Positions 1 to 8,517 of a stretch of DNA of 64,000 bases are shown piece after piece. The notes under the pieces are model-generated. The model ran no database searches. It was not told the origin of the DNA and saw nothing but the letters and a program-made list of their open reading frames with translations. Both the position numbers and the translations under genes were made by a program. Source of the DNA: Bacteroidaceae bacterium. GTDB taxonomy: Bacteria > Bacteroidota > Bacteroidia > Bacteroidales > Bacteroidaceae. The DNA lies in assembly GCA_017525235.1 (NCBI GenBank), contig JAFXTC010000019.1, forward strand, positions 16,118 through 80,117, in the 5' to 3' direction. Position 1 is the first letter of the stretch. Every line of letters begins with the position of its first letter.

Positions 1-1199
1 GCATCTAAATAGTCGGTACGCACAGTACATTTGCTTATGTTCTGAGCTTCGGCCCATGCCTTGCAGGCATTCCACAGCGTAGCAGACGAAGGCTTGGTGC
101 CATTTTGCCATTGGCTGATGACATTGTCGTAGCTTGTCACACGTTTTACCTGCAGAATGGTATTGATATTACTCTTCTTCATTGGCCAACAAGTCCATCC
201 TGCAAACTGCATCGCCTCCTCGTAGAGATTTATGCATCCTGCTGTCCATGAATTGCTGTTCTCGCCAAACTCACCTATATATACAGGGCAATTGTACTTG
301 GTGGCCATATCTGCCATATACTGAACCTGACTCTTGGTATTATAGACGCCATAGCGATGAAACTGCAGCACCATCTTTGTGTCCATCTTTGTCGAGGGAA
401 AACCCGTATAGTCGTTACTGTATGAGTTACCCTCAAGTATAACGATATGGCTGGTATCAACCTCACGGATAGCTTTTATGATAGCCTTGAAGGTATCCCA
501 AAGTAGCTTGTTGCTGTTGGCTAAAGTCCAGTTTGTCTCATTAATCAAGTCGTATGCAGCCACGCATTTCTGGTCTTTGTAACGTTCAGCAATCTTACGC
601 CATAAAGCGGTGAGTTTCGTGCGGTTATCCTCACTCTCCCACAGCGAAGGTTTACTGGAATCGTAATCGCAAATGTCACCCGAAGACTGACCACCGGGGC
701 ACGCATGCATATCCAGTATGAGCAGGATGTTGTAGCGTTCAGCCCACACACACATTGAGTCGATGCGATCAAATCCCTCCTGCACCCAAGTCTGTTCGCC
801 AGCCACAGGTTCCTTCTCAATGGGCAGGGTAAAATATTTGTAGTGCATAGGCACACGCAAGGTATTGAATCCCTGCTCAGCAAGGAACTTCATGTCAGCC
901 TCACCGAAGTTGTTATCCATCCACAGACGGTCAAACTCCTCAACCTTATCTTCGCCGCACATATCGGCAAGCATCTTGTCGAACTTGAACTGGCGATCCA
1001 GGTTGCCCGAGGTATTCATCATGTACGGCTCACGCACCATCCAGTTTCCGCAGTTGGTGCCACGCATAACCAGTTTCTGGCCGTCACGTCCCAGGAGTTT
1101 GGTACCAGAAACACGTACAAAGTTATCGATTGCACTAACAGAGAAAATGCTTGAAACAAAAACAAGCATCAATATCAATAGTTTCTTCCTTGCATTCAT
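1..1199 (-). CDS. Secreted GH5 family endoglucanase-like glycoside hydrolase (3' end outside window)
   Basis: The gene is open at the window edge, so only about 399 residues are present. It begins with a short hydrophobic signal peptide (MNARKKLLILILMLVFVSS). The catalytic (beta/alpha)8 domain follows. Seen directly: LINETNW with the presumed acid/base Glu221, LQFHRYG before the last strands, and VYIGEFGE with the presumed nucleophile Glu310. These are signature positions of glycoside hydrolase family 5, whose members mostly cut beta-1,4-linked glucans, mannans or related polymers; the exact substrate cannot be read from sequence. The start was chosen because it gives a clean signal peptide and lies 26 bp downstream of a good Bacteroidetes promoter. 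It is divergent from the exopolysaccharide operon. A role in trimming the exopolysaccharide is possible, but dietary plant glucan is equally likely. Confidence 0.9.
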   Translation of the reverse strand, partial: MNARKKLLILMLVFVSSIFSVSAIDNFVRVSGTKLLGRDGQKLVMRGTNCGNWMVREPYMMNTSGNLDRQFKFDKMLADMCGEDKVEEFDRLWMDNNFGEADMKFLAEQGFNTLRVPMHYKYFTLPIEKEPVAGEQTWVQEGFDRIDSMCVWAERYNILLILDMHACPGGQSSGDICDYDSSKPSLWESEDNRTKLTALWRKIAERYKDQKCVAAYDLINETNWTLANSNKLLWDTFKAIIKAIREVDTSHIVILEGNSYSNDYTGFPSTKMDTKMVLQFHRYGVYNTKSQVQYMADMATKYNCPVYIGEFGENSNSWTAGCINLYEEAMQFAGWTCWPMKKSNINTILQVKRVTSYDNVISQWQNGTKPSSATLWNACKAWAEAQNISKCTVRTDYLD

Positions 1200-1224
1200 T
1201 AGGGCTAATATATTAAATCTAATG

Positions 1225-1255
1225 CAAAGGTACGACAATGTTAAAGCAAAACAAA
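1225..1255 (-). promoter_or_regulatory. Promoter of the GH5 gene
   Basis: On the minus strand the -7 element TACCTTTG (plus coordinates 1225-1232) follows a TTTG -33 element (1252-1255) with a 19-bp spacer. This matches the Bacteroidetes primary sigma factor consensus. The transcript would have a leader of about 20 nt. Confidence 0.75.
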
Positions 1256-1477
1256 ATAATTAACACAAATGTTTTAGTTTTGATTTTTTTTCCCCAAAAA
1301 TCGCAAAACAGCCTACATGCCTACATAAAAATGCCTTTCAGCCCCGACAAATAAAGGGATTTGGCCATCCGCAAGCCTACATAAAGCCTACATGATGCCT
1401 ACATGCTTTCGTTTTTTTTAACTGTTAAACTGCATCGAAGCATGTAACAAGTAAGTTCCTGTGATGTTACAAGCAGT

Positions 1478-1497
1478 AAAATTCTCTAGAGAATTTT
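1478..1497. promoter_or_regulatory. 20-bp perfect palindrome, copy 1
   Basis: AAAATTCTCTAGAGAATTTT is self-complementary over all 20 bases. Its 18-bp core recurs at 1544-1561, 65 bp away centre to centre. It lies between the arms of the large inverted repeat. Such a symmetric site suits binding of a dimeric regulator or a recombinase; no regulator is identified. Confidence 0.6.
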
Positions 1498-1543
1498 GTT
1501 GTATTCACGCTTTATTCCACCCGAATCTAAGCTTCATTATGAA

Positions 1544-1561
1544 AAATTCTCTAGAGAATTT
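1544..1561. promoter_or_regulatory. 18-bp perfect palindrome, copy 2
   Basis: AAATTCTCTAGAGAATTT is the second copy of the palindrome. The heptamer AAGCAGT lies close outside each copy: upstream of copy 1 (1471-1477) and downstream of copy 2 (from about 1564). The function is unknown. Confidence 0.6.
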
Positions 1562-1839
1562 ATAAGCAGTCAAGTGTCGTATCGTTCTTATGCAAGTATT
1601 AAAACTGCCAAAAGTGCGTTTTTTGGTCATTTTTATGTAGGCTCCATGTAGGCTTTATGTAGGCTTTATGTAGGCTTTATGTAGGCTTGAAGAAAACAAA
1701 AACGTGACAACCATCGGACATCAACGGCATAATCATGTAGGCATGTAGGCTGAAATGCAATTTTGAAAGTTTCAGCAACAAATCACACTTATTAATAGCA
1801 TGGGGAAGAAAATTGACAGCATTTTCTTGCAGTAAAAAG

Positions 1840-1870
1840 TTGTTCATTCCACAAAAAAGCAGTATTTTTG
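1840..1870 (+). promoter_or_regulatory. Promoter of the exopolysaccharide operon
   Basis: A TTG at 1840-1842, a 20-bp spacer and TATTTTTG at 1863-1870 match the Bacteroidetes -33/-7 consensus. Transcription would start near 1875-1877, leaving only a leader of about 15 nt before the antiterminator ATG at 1891. The repeat array ends about 75 bp upstream. Confidence 0.6.
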
Positions 1871-1890
1871 CAAAATATTAATTGAAATCA

Positions 1891-2565
1891 ATGAGCACAT
1901 TGTCTAATGTGACAACTCGAAGAGGCGAGTCAAATCCTCCCAGCATTGGGCTTATCCCTGATGCCTTCCCCGAAGCTAAAAGCTCACAAACAGGGGTGTC
2001 GGTAAGGTATGTGCCTGACGTAAACAAGCATTGGTACGTATTCCGGGCTTCATACGGAAGAGAAGATAAGGCATTAGACTATATTGTGGAAGACGGTACG
2101 TATGTCTATATCGCCAAGCGTTATGTTCGCAAGGTGGTTAATGGCAAGCTCAAAAATGTTCAGGAAAATCTTGTCCCGAATCTTCTTTTTGTATATGCCG
2201 ATAAAGAAAAAGCAGAAGAATACGTTAAATTTACGCCCACACTATCGTACCTAACATACTATTATAATCACTTTGAACAGATTGGTGACTTAAAAAACCC
2301 TCCATTGACCATTCCATCCAAGGAAATGGAGAACTTCATCCTTGCAACTTCCAACAAGAGCGAACATTTGAGATTTGTTGATGAGTCGCATTGCCATTAC
2401 AAAGTTGGTGGAACTGTTTTGGTTATCGATGGACCTTTTAAAGGCGTTGAAGGAAGGGTTGCAAGAGTTGCCGGTCAACAGCGTGTAGTCGTTTCACTCA
2501 CTGGAGTTGGTCTGATTTCGACAGCCTATGTTCCCACAGCATTCTTACAGAAACTTGAAATTTGA
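1891..2565 (+). CDS. UpxY-family transcription antiterminator (NusG-like) of the exopolysaccharide operon
   Basis: This is a NusG-paralogue. An N-terminal NGN domain starts around KHWYVFRASYGREDKALDYI (residues about 45-65). A C-terminal KOW domain is visible at KVGGTVLVIDGPFKGVEGRV. In Bacteroides, UpxY proteins are the first gene of capsule operons and allow RNA polymerase to read through into the long downstream operon; here the gene is also first, and a Wzc homologue follows after 26 bp. The ATG at 1891 is preferred over an in-frame TTG at 1882 because it sits at a better distance from the predicted transcription start. The last codons lie in a 7-bp-period repeat (2551-2578). No UpxZ-like inhibitor gene is seen beside it. 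Confidence 0.88.
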   Translation: MSTLSNVTTRRGESNPPSIGLIPDAFPEAKSSQTGVSVRYVPDVNKHWYVFRASYGREDKALDYIVEDGTYVYIAKRYVRKVVNGKLKNVQENLVPNLLFVYADKEKAEEYVKFTPTLSYLTYYYNHFEQIGDLKNPPLTIPSKEMENFILATSNKSEHLRFVDESHCHYKVGGTVLVIDGPFKGVEGRVARVAGQQRVVVSLTGVGLISTAYVPTAFLQKLEI

Positions 2566-2578
2566 AACTTGAATCATA
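2551..2578 (+). repeat. Heptamer tandem repeat at the end of the UpxY gene
   Basis: Four 7-bp units AAACTTG, AAATTTG, AAACTTG, AATCATA run through the stop codon of the antiterminator gene into the 26-bp gap before the Wzc homologue. Confidence 0.6.
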
Positions 2579-2591
2579 AAATCATAATTAT

Positions 2592-5105
2592 ATGTCAGAC
2601 GAAAAAAAACTTACTCTCGAGAATCTCGAGGATTTATTAGACGATGAAGTTGGTGGAGGTGGTGGTGCCGACAACCGCAAGAAACTGACTTTTCAGGCCA
2701 TCTTTGACGCTTTAATTCTAAATTGGCACTGGTTCCTGTTGTCACTTATCGTCTTCGTTGGTGGTGCATTCATCTATCTGCACTATACAGAGCCTTTTTA
2801 TAAGGTTTCTGCCCGCATGCTCATCAAGGATGAGAACAAAAGAAGGGGCAATACCAACCAGATGTTTGCCGGCGTACAGGATTTGGGAATTCTAACCAAC
2901 TCTACCGGTATTGACAATGAGATGGAAGTGTTGCGGTCACGTGTTTTATTACGAGAAGTGGTGAAAGACTTGAAACTTTACACGGAGTACCGCTGCGAGA
3001 ATGGGATGCGCAATGTCATTGCGTACAACCACCAGCCCGTCGATATCGACCTCGACCCGCAACATCTCGATTCTCTTGACTACAACCTTTTGGAAAAGAT
3101 ACAAAAAATAGAGATGAAAATGTGGAAGGAAGACTCGGTCATTGTGCTTTCTGGAAAATGTATAGATGGTAAAAAGGAGGGAGAACCCTTCATTCACCGA
3201 ATTCTGTCTCTTCCAGCCACATTCAAGACTGAGTTGGGAAACATTACCGTAACTAACAACCCTGAGCAGACATGGATAAAAGACGCCACCTACCTTGCTA
3301 CCCTCCGTCCGCCTATGGCAGTGGCTACTGTATACCTGTCGCGCCTTACCGTCAGTCCCACCTCCAAACTTACCACCATTGCTGAACTGTCTTTGACGGA
3401 CAAGAACTATCGCAGAGGAATGGATGTACTACGCCAACTGACTATCTGCTATAACCGTCAGGCCAATGCCGACAAAAACGAGGTCGCTCTGCGCACCGAG
3501 GAATTTATCAACGATCGCATGTCAAAGATTAACGAGGAGCTCGGTTATACCGAGGGTGAGATACAGCGATTCAAACAGCAGCAATCCGTCACATCCATTT
3601 CCGATGCTGCACAATCTGTGCAAATGTCAAACGAATTTTCCGCCCGTTTGTCAGAGGCAAGAACTCAGGTGCAGATGCTCGACTACATGCGTGAGTTTGT
3701 CAACAATCCTGATAATAAGTACCAGATTATCCCCTCTAATATAGGCATAACCGATGCCGCCTCAACAACCCTTATCAACACATATAACAAAGCTGTTCAG
3801 GATCGCAACCGAATGTTGAAGTCTGCCAGCGAGCAGGCTCCTCAGGTTCGCACAATCACCGCAACCATCAACGAACTCCAGCAGAGTATACAAACTGCCC
3901 TTCTGCAGGCCCGCAGTTCTGCAGATATCAGACTTCAGGGTATCCAGTCACAATACGCCAAGTTTCAAGGACGTATCTCTGCCGCTCCCCATCAGGAGCG
4001 TGTTCTTAATCAAGTAGGCCGCCAGCAGGATGTAAAATCTACTATCTATATGTTGCTTCTCCAGAAGCGTGAGGAAAACAGCATTGAACTGGCAGCTACC
4101 GCTGACAACGGAAAGCTTATTGACGAACCGCTTTATGAAGGCAAGGTCAGTCCCAAGAAAAGTATGGTGTTGATGGGAGGATTATGTCTCGGCCTCTTTG
4201 TGCCAGGAATCATTCTCTTTCTGCTCTCCTTTTTGCGCTATAAGATTGAGGGACATGAGGACGTGGAACAACTTACCAGTCTGCCTATTATTGCCGACGT
4301 GGCCATTGCTACTGAGAGTTCCAAGAAAAAAGCTGGCATTGTTGTTCAGGCCGACAAAAACAATCAGATTGATGAGATGTTCCGCTCCATGCGAACCAAT
4401 ATCAAGTTCATGTTGAAAGGAAATCAAAAGGTCATCTGTTTTACTTCCTCTACACCAGGCGAAGGAAAAACCTTCAATGCTAGTAACCTCGCCGTATCAT
4501 TCGCCTTACTTGGCAAGAAAGTCATCCTGTGTGGTCTTGACATCCGTAAGCCAGCCTTGGGCAGGCTTTTTGACGTCTCAGACCATCACGAAGGCATCAC
4601 GCGACTGTTGACACTCGAGAAAGTAACCAAGGAGGATCTCTTTTCTCAGATTAAAAAGTCTGGAGTTAATGAGCATCTCGACCTGCTGTTAGCAGGCCCC
4701 ATACCCCCTAACCCTACAGAGCTCTTAGACCGTGAGAACTTTGTCGATGTGGTGAAACTGCTCCGCGAGAACTACGATTATGTCATTTTCGACACAGCCC
4801 CTGTAGGATTGGTGACCGATACGCTGCAGATAGGACTGCAGGCCGACATCACCGTATTTGTCTGCCGTGCTGATTATACCCCGAAATCATCTTTAACCAT
4901 GATAAATGCTCTTGCAAATGAGAAGAAAATGCCTAATCCTTGTATTGTTCTCAACGGTATTGACATGTCTCGTCGTAAGTACGGCTACTACTATGGTTAT
5001 GGCAAGTATGCTCACTACGGCTATGGTCGTTATGGCTATGGCAATTATGGCCAGTATGCAGCGTCACATTACGGCAACAAGGATGACGACTCCATCAAGA
5101 GATAA
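2592..5105 (+). CDS. Wzc-type chain-length determinant fused to BY-kinase
   Basis: An inner-membrane co-polymerase/tyrosine autokinase that controls polymer length in Wzx/Wzy systems. Residues about 30-75 contain the first membrane segment and start of the Wzz domain. A long coiled-coil periplasmic region follows (about 75-510), then a second membrane segment near 525-545. The cytoplasmic kinase has Walker A STPGEGKT (Lys626), Walker A' KVILCGLDIRKPALG and Walker B DYVIFDTAP. The C-terminal tail after residue 790 is packed with tyrosines in YGY/YGK repeats, the autophosphorylation cluster of this family. The fused arrangement is that of proteobacterial Wzc and the Bacteroides enzymes. It is followed after 48 bp by its usual partner, the export lipoprotein. 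Confidence 0.95.
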   Translation: MSDEKKLTLENLEDLLDDEVGGGGGADNRKKLTFQAIFDALILNWHWFLLSLIVFVGGAFIYLHYTEPFYKVSARMLIKDENKRRGNTNQMFAGVQDLGILTNSTGIDNEMEVLRSRVLLREVVKDLKLYTEYRCENGMRNVIAYNHQPVDIDLDPQHLDSLDYNLLEKIQKIEMKMWKEDSVIVLSGKCIDGKKEGEPFIHRILSLPATFKTELGNITVTNNPEQTWIKDATYLATLRPPMAVATVYLSRLTVSPTSKLTTIAELSLTDKNYRRGMDVLRQLTICYNRQANADKNEVALRTEEFINDRMSKINEELGYTEGEIQRFKQQQSVTSISDAAQSVQMSNEFSARLSEARTQVQMLDYMREFVNNPDNKYQIIPSNIGITDAASTTLINTYNKAVQDRNRMLKSASEQAPQVRTITATINELQQSIQTALLQARSSADIRLQGIQSQYAKFQGRISAAPHQERVLNQVGRQQDVKSTIYMLLLQKREENSIELAATADNGKLIDEPLYEGKVSPKKSMVLMGGLCLGLFVPGIILFLLSFLRYKIEGHEDVEQLTSLPIIADVAIATESSKKKAGIVVQADKNNQIDEMFRSMRTNIKFMLKGNQKVICFTSSTPGEGKTFNASNLAVSFALLGKKVILCGLDIRKPALGRLFDVSDHHEGITRLLTLEKVTKEDLFSQIKKSGVNEHLDLLLAGPIPPNPTELLDRENFVDVVKLLRENYDYVIFDTAPVGLVTDTLQIGLQADITVFVCRADYTPKSSLTMINALANEKKMPNPCIVLNGIDMSRRKYGYYYGYGKYAHYGYGRYGYGNYGQYAASHYGNKDDDSIKR

Positions 5106-5153
5106 CCAATTGTTTGCCCGTAAATAAATATTATGAAAGTAAAATAACAGATT

Positions 5154-5954
5154 ATGAAGAAATATTTTTATATCGTCCTGTCAGTTGTAACAGTTTTCCT
5201 CACCTCTTGCGGCTCAGTGAAGAATGTAGCTTATCTACAAAACAGCGATGTCGTCGATTTCTCAAATTCCGAGTACCTCTACGATGCCCATATCATGCCT
5301 AAGGACGTATTGACAATTACAGTCAACACTGTCAATCCAGAGGCATCGGCTCCCTACAACCTCATCGTGCGTCCCACGCTGAACAACCCATCCAGTACCA
5401 TCACTACATCAGGAGGCGCACTTCAGACCTATCTCGTTGACAATGATGGTAAAATCGATTTCCCCGTGTTGGGAAGTCTTCAGGTGGGTGGCCTCTCAAA
5501 GTCAGAATGTGAAAAGATGATACACGACAAATTGCTACCCTATATGAATGAGGAAGAGAATCCTGTCGTCATCGTCCGTATGTCTAACTACAAAATATCT
5601 GTTTTGGGAGAGGTTACTCGTCCGGGAGTGTTTACAGTCAGCAATGAGAAAATCAATATTCTGGAAGCATTGGCGCAGGCTGGCGACCTGACTATCTACG
5701 GCGTACGCGACCACGTGAAACTCATCCGTGAGAGTTCCACAGGAAAAAAGACTGTCGTCACCATCAACCTCAATGATGCCGAGTTAATCAACTCACCTTA
5801 CTATTATCTGCAGCAGAATGACATCGTTTATGTGGAACCTAACAAGGTGAAAGCCCGCAACTCAGGTGTCGGCACCTCCACGAGCCTATGGTTCACAGGA
5901 ACCTCGATCCTCATTTCTCTGACTTCTCTCCTTTACACAATTCTGAGAAAGTAA
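5154..5954 (+). CDS. Wza-type polysaccharide export lipoprotein
   Basis: The signal peptide ends in the lipobox LTSC, with lipidated Cys19. A polysaccharide export (Poly_export) domain lies at about residues 45-150, followed by an SLBB-type region (KISVLGEVTRPGVFTVSNEK, about 140-235). A hydrophobic C-terminal segment (about 245-262) may be the outer-membrane helix. At 266 residues it is shorter than E. coli Wza, as is common for Bacteroidetes homologues. It should form the outer-membrane channel that works with the upstream Wzc-type kinase. The start is fixed by the signal peptide. Confidence 0.93.
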   Translation: MKKYFYIVLSVVTVFLTSCGSVKNVAYLQNSDVVDFSNSEYLYDAHIMPKDVLTITVNTVNPEASAPYNLIVRPTLNNPSSTITTSGGALQTYLVDNDGKIDFPVLGSLQVGGLSKSECEKMIHDKLLPYMNEEENPVVIVRMSNYKISVLGEVTRPGVFTVSNEKINILEALAQAGDLTIYGVRDHVKLIRESSTGKKTVVTINLNDAELINSPYYYLQQNDIVYVEPNKVKARNSGVGTSTSLWFTGTSILISLTSLLYTILRK

Positions 5955-5959
5955 ATGCA

Positions 5960-7351
5960 ATGCAAAAAATAAGGAGTAACAATTATACCAACAGGCTTAT
6001 TCTATTACTTATCATCGCGGGAGACTTTCTAGTGCTGTGGGTACTACTCTACTATCTGGTAGATACCATTCCCAAGTCGGAGAGTTGGGACGAAGAAAAG
6101 GCACGGGCATTCTGGATAGTATGCACATTTGCCTTCATTGTTGCGGAGTATTTATATCCATCGGCCATTCATGAGCGTGTAGTGGGTGCCAACGATATAC
6201 TACGTCGCAGCACAATGCTTGTAACGACACATACCTTGCTGTCATATCTGCTGCTACGTGCCATTCACTTTACATCCCGATTGGGTTGGCAACTGTTTGC
6301 CATGGGGCTTGTCATGCTATTCTCCATCATTCTGTTGCGCTTCATAGAGCGATGGCTGGTGAAGAAACTCAGGCAGTCGGGATACAACACACGTTACGTA
6401 ACGCTTGTCGGTTCGGACAAAGAACTACAGCGTTTATACAAGAAACTCATCCGTAATTCTACGTTTGGCTATGAAGTTCGTCACGTCTACGGTAACATCG
6501 AGGGTCTAAGCCACGATGGTAGCGTCAGGGATTTTCAAACACTGTTGTCTCAGCCAGCAGGCCTAGAGTTGGGCGACGAGGTTTACCTTTGCGTACCTCA
6601 CAATGAGCGCGAGTTGATTGAACACACAGCCAGTGTGTGTGACCACAACATGGCTAAGTTCTATTATTTGCCCACCACAGAAGAGAAACTGAACCTACAG
6701 CCCATCCTCATCGACGACATCGGGGTCATGACCACATATACTAGTCCGTTAGAAGAACCATTGAACAGGCTTATCAAACGTTTTGCCGATGTTGTCCTTT
6801 CTATCATCTTCCTGTTACCTACGGCTCTGCTACTGCCATTCGTCATGTTGATGATAAAACGACAAAGCCCAGGACCTGTATTCTTCCGCCAGTTGCGCAC
6901 CGGAATCAACGGCCATGACTTCTATTGCTATAAGTTCCGTTCCATGCATGTGAATGCTGATTCCGACCGTCTGCAAGCTACCAAAAATGATCCCCGCAAG
7001 TTCTCCTTTGGCAACTTCATACGTCAGACCAACATCGACGAACTGCCGCAGTTCTGGAACGTATTGATTGGCGATATGAGCATCGTGGGGCCACGCCCTC
7101 ACATGCTGGCCCACACCGAACAATACGATAAACTGATAAGCAAGTATATGGTGCGCCACTTTGTCAAGCCTGGTCTTACTGGCTGGGCACAGGTAACGGG
7201 TTTCCGCGGTGAGACTCGTGAACTTTGGCAGATGGAGGGCCGTGTGGAGCGTGATATCTGGTATATCCAACATTGGAGTCCGTGGCTTGACATCCGTATC
7301 ATCTGGATGACTGTGAAAACAATTTTCAAGAGAGACGAAAATGCGTATTAG
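5960..7351 (+). CDS. WcaJ-type polyprenyl-phosphate sugar-1-phosphate transferase (initiating enzyme)
   Basis: It starts polysaccharide repeat synthesis by moving a sugar-1-phosphate from a nucleotide sugar to undecaprenyl phosphate. Residues 1-150 hold several transmembrane segments and 160-250 a CoA-binding-like NAD(P) fold domain. From about 265 comes the bacterial sugar transferase domain, with a membrane re-entrant helix, SPGPVFFRQLRTG, YKFRSMHV, DELPQFWNVLIGDMSIVGPR and KPGLTGWAQV. ATG 5960 was chosen over an in-frame ATG at 5888, because the earlier one would lie deep inside the export gene; 5960 begins five bases after its stop. Sugar specificity is not readable; glucose or galactose is usual for this architecture. 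Confidence 0.93.
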   Translation: MQKIRSNNYTNRLILLLIIAGDFLVLWVLLYYLVDTIPKSESWDEEKARAFWIVCTFAFIVAEYLYPSAIHERVVGANDILRRSTMLVTTHTLLSYLLLRAIHFTSRLGWQLFAMGLVMLFSIILLRFIERWLVKKLRQSGYNTRYVTLVGSDKELQRLYKKLIRNSTFGYEVRHVYGNIEGLSHDGSVRDFQTLLSQPAGLELGDEVYLCVPHNERELIEHTASVCDHNMAKFYYLPTTEEKLNLQPILIDDIGVMTTYTSPLEEPLNRLIKRFADVVLSIIFLLPTALLLPFVMLMIKRQSPGPVFFRQLRTGINGHDFYCYKFRSMHVNADSDRLQATKNDPRKFSFGNFIRQTNIDELPQFWNVLIGDMSIVGPRPHMLAHTEQYDKLISKYMVRHFVKPGLTGWAQVTGFRGETRELWQMEGRVERDIWYIQHWSPWLDIRIIWMTVKTIFKRDENAY

Positions 7352-7366
7352 AATGGGGAGTAAAGA

Positions 7367-8515
7367 ATGATGAAAAAGAACAGCGAGATACAACAGAAGA
7401 CGATGAGGAACGAGGGCATTAAGGTGACGTCGCCGTTACTGCCCGACCTTAATGAATTCACAGAACTGCTGAAAGATATCTGGAATCGCAAATGGATTAC
7501 CAATAATGGCCAGTATCACCAGCAGTTGGAGCAGGCTTTGGCAGAATATCTAAAGGTGCCCTTTGTGAGCCTATTCACTAATGGTACACTGCCACTTCTC
7601 ACAGCCCTGCAGGCTTTAAACATCACAGGAGAAATCATTACCACGCCATACAGTTTTGTGGCCACTACACATAGCATCTGGTGGAACGGATGCCAACCCG
7701 TGTTTGTCGATGTCGAAGAAGAGACCTGCGGTATCGACCCAGACAAAATTGAAGCAGCTATAACACCACGGACAACAGCTATTATGCCTGTACATTGCTA
7801 TGGTCATCCTGTGAAGATGAATCGTATTCAGGAAATTGCCGACCGCCACGGATTAAAGGTTATCTATGATGCTGCGCATGCTTTCGGGGTGGAAATTGAT
7901 GGCGAGAGTGTGTTAAATGCCGGGAATATGAGTACCCTCTCGTTCCACGCGACCAAGGTGTATAACACACTTGAGGGTGGTGCCTTGATTGTACATGATG
8001 CAGAGACCAAGCGCCAGATAGACTATTTGAAGAACTTTGGTTTTGCCGGCGAAACCGAAGTGGTGGCTCCAGGTATTAACAGTAAAGTTGACGAGGTACG
8101 TGCCGCCTATGGTCTGTTAAATCTGAAACAAGTAAATACGGCTATTGCCCGCCGCAAGAAAGTTGCAGAGAGATACCGCGAAGCACTGCGTGAGGTTCCT
8201 GGCATCCGCTTCTTTGACGACATGCCCAACGTGCGTCACAACTACAGCTATTTCCCCATCTTTGTCGATGCCAAGAAATATGGTATGACGCGTGACCAAC
8301 TGTATTTTCGTATGCAGGAGAGTGGTATATACGGCCGACGGTATTTCTATCCTCTTATCAGCACATTCTCACCCTATCGCAACTTGAAGAGTGCAAACCC
8401 ACAAAATCTGCAAGTAGCTACTCGTCTCGCCGACGAAGTAATTTGTCTTCCTATGCACCACGAATTAAGTGACAGTGATGTACTAAAGGTAATCGAAGTG
8501 ATAAGTGAAATGTAG
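7367..8515 (+). CDS. DegT/DnrJ/EryC1 family PLP-dependent sugar aminotransferase
   Basis: Such enzymes convert 3- or 4-keto nucleotide sugars into amino sugars. Seen: N-terminal segment with KWITNNGQYHQQLEQALAEY, AHAFGVEIDG around the PLP region, and FHATKVYNTLEGGAL with the internal aldimine Lys197. Length (382) fits the family. No 4,6-dehydratase or epimerase partner is encoded in this window, so the keto-sugar substrate must come from elsewhere on the chromosome. ATG 7367 is used; an in-frame ATG at 7403 would remove 12 poorly conserved residues and is possible. The next gene begins two bases after the stop. Confidence 0.9.
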   Translation: MMKKNSEIQQKTMRNEGIKVTSPLLPDLNEFTELLKDIWNRKWITNNGQYHQQLEQALAEYLKVPFVSLFTNGTLPLLTALQALNITGEIITTPYSFVATTHSIWWNGCQPVFVDVEEETCGIDPDKIEAAITPRTTAIMPVHCYGHPVKMNRIQEIADRHGLKVIYDAAHAFGVEIDGESVLNAGNMSTLSFHATKVYNTLEGGALIVHDAETKRQIDYLKNFGFAGETEVVAPGINSKVDEVRAAYGLLNLKQVNTAIARRKKVAERYREALREVPGIRFFDDMPNVRHNYSYFPIFVDAKKYGMTRDQLYFRMQESGIYGRRYFYPLISTFSPYRNLKSANPQNLQVATRLADEVICLPMHHELSDSDVLKVIEVISEM

Positions 8516-8517
8516 AT

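Larger units (their letters stand above)
1297..1764. repeat. Long imperfect inverted repeat with 12 octamers GCCTACAT/ATGTAGGC
   Basis: Left arm, GCCTACAT at 1311, 1319, 1375, 1386 and 1397. Right arm, ATGTAGGC at 1635, 1646, 1657, 1668, 1679, 1735 and 1743. The left triplet and right quintet repeat at exactly 11 bp, and the two outer pairs at 8 bp. Perfect inverted pairs are 1309-1326 with 1735-1752 (18 bp) and 1372-1393 with 1668-1689 (22 bp). Both pairs, and also 1397-1404 with 1657-1664, share one centre at 1530.5, so arm geometry is preserved although the 45 bp between inner and outer sites has diverged. Similarity continues weakly to about 1297 and 1764. No open reading frame lies inside. 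It could be a protein-binding array, an invertible control region or a MITE-like element. Confidence 0.9.

Noticed and set aside
1297-1764. The octamer array as a CRISPR array
   Set aside because: Repeats are only 8-11 bp without unique spacers, they occur in both orientations around one centre, and no cas genes are present.
6830-7393. Minus-strand open frame of 187 codons opposite the initiating transferase
   Set aside because: It is fully antisense to strongly conserved WcaJ motifs and shows no domain.
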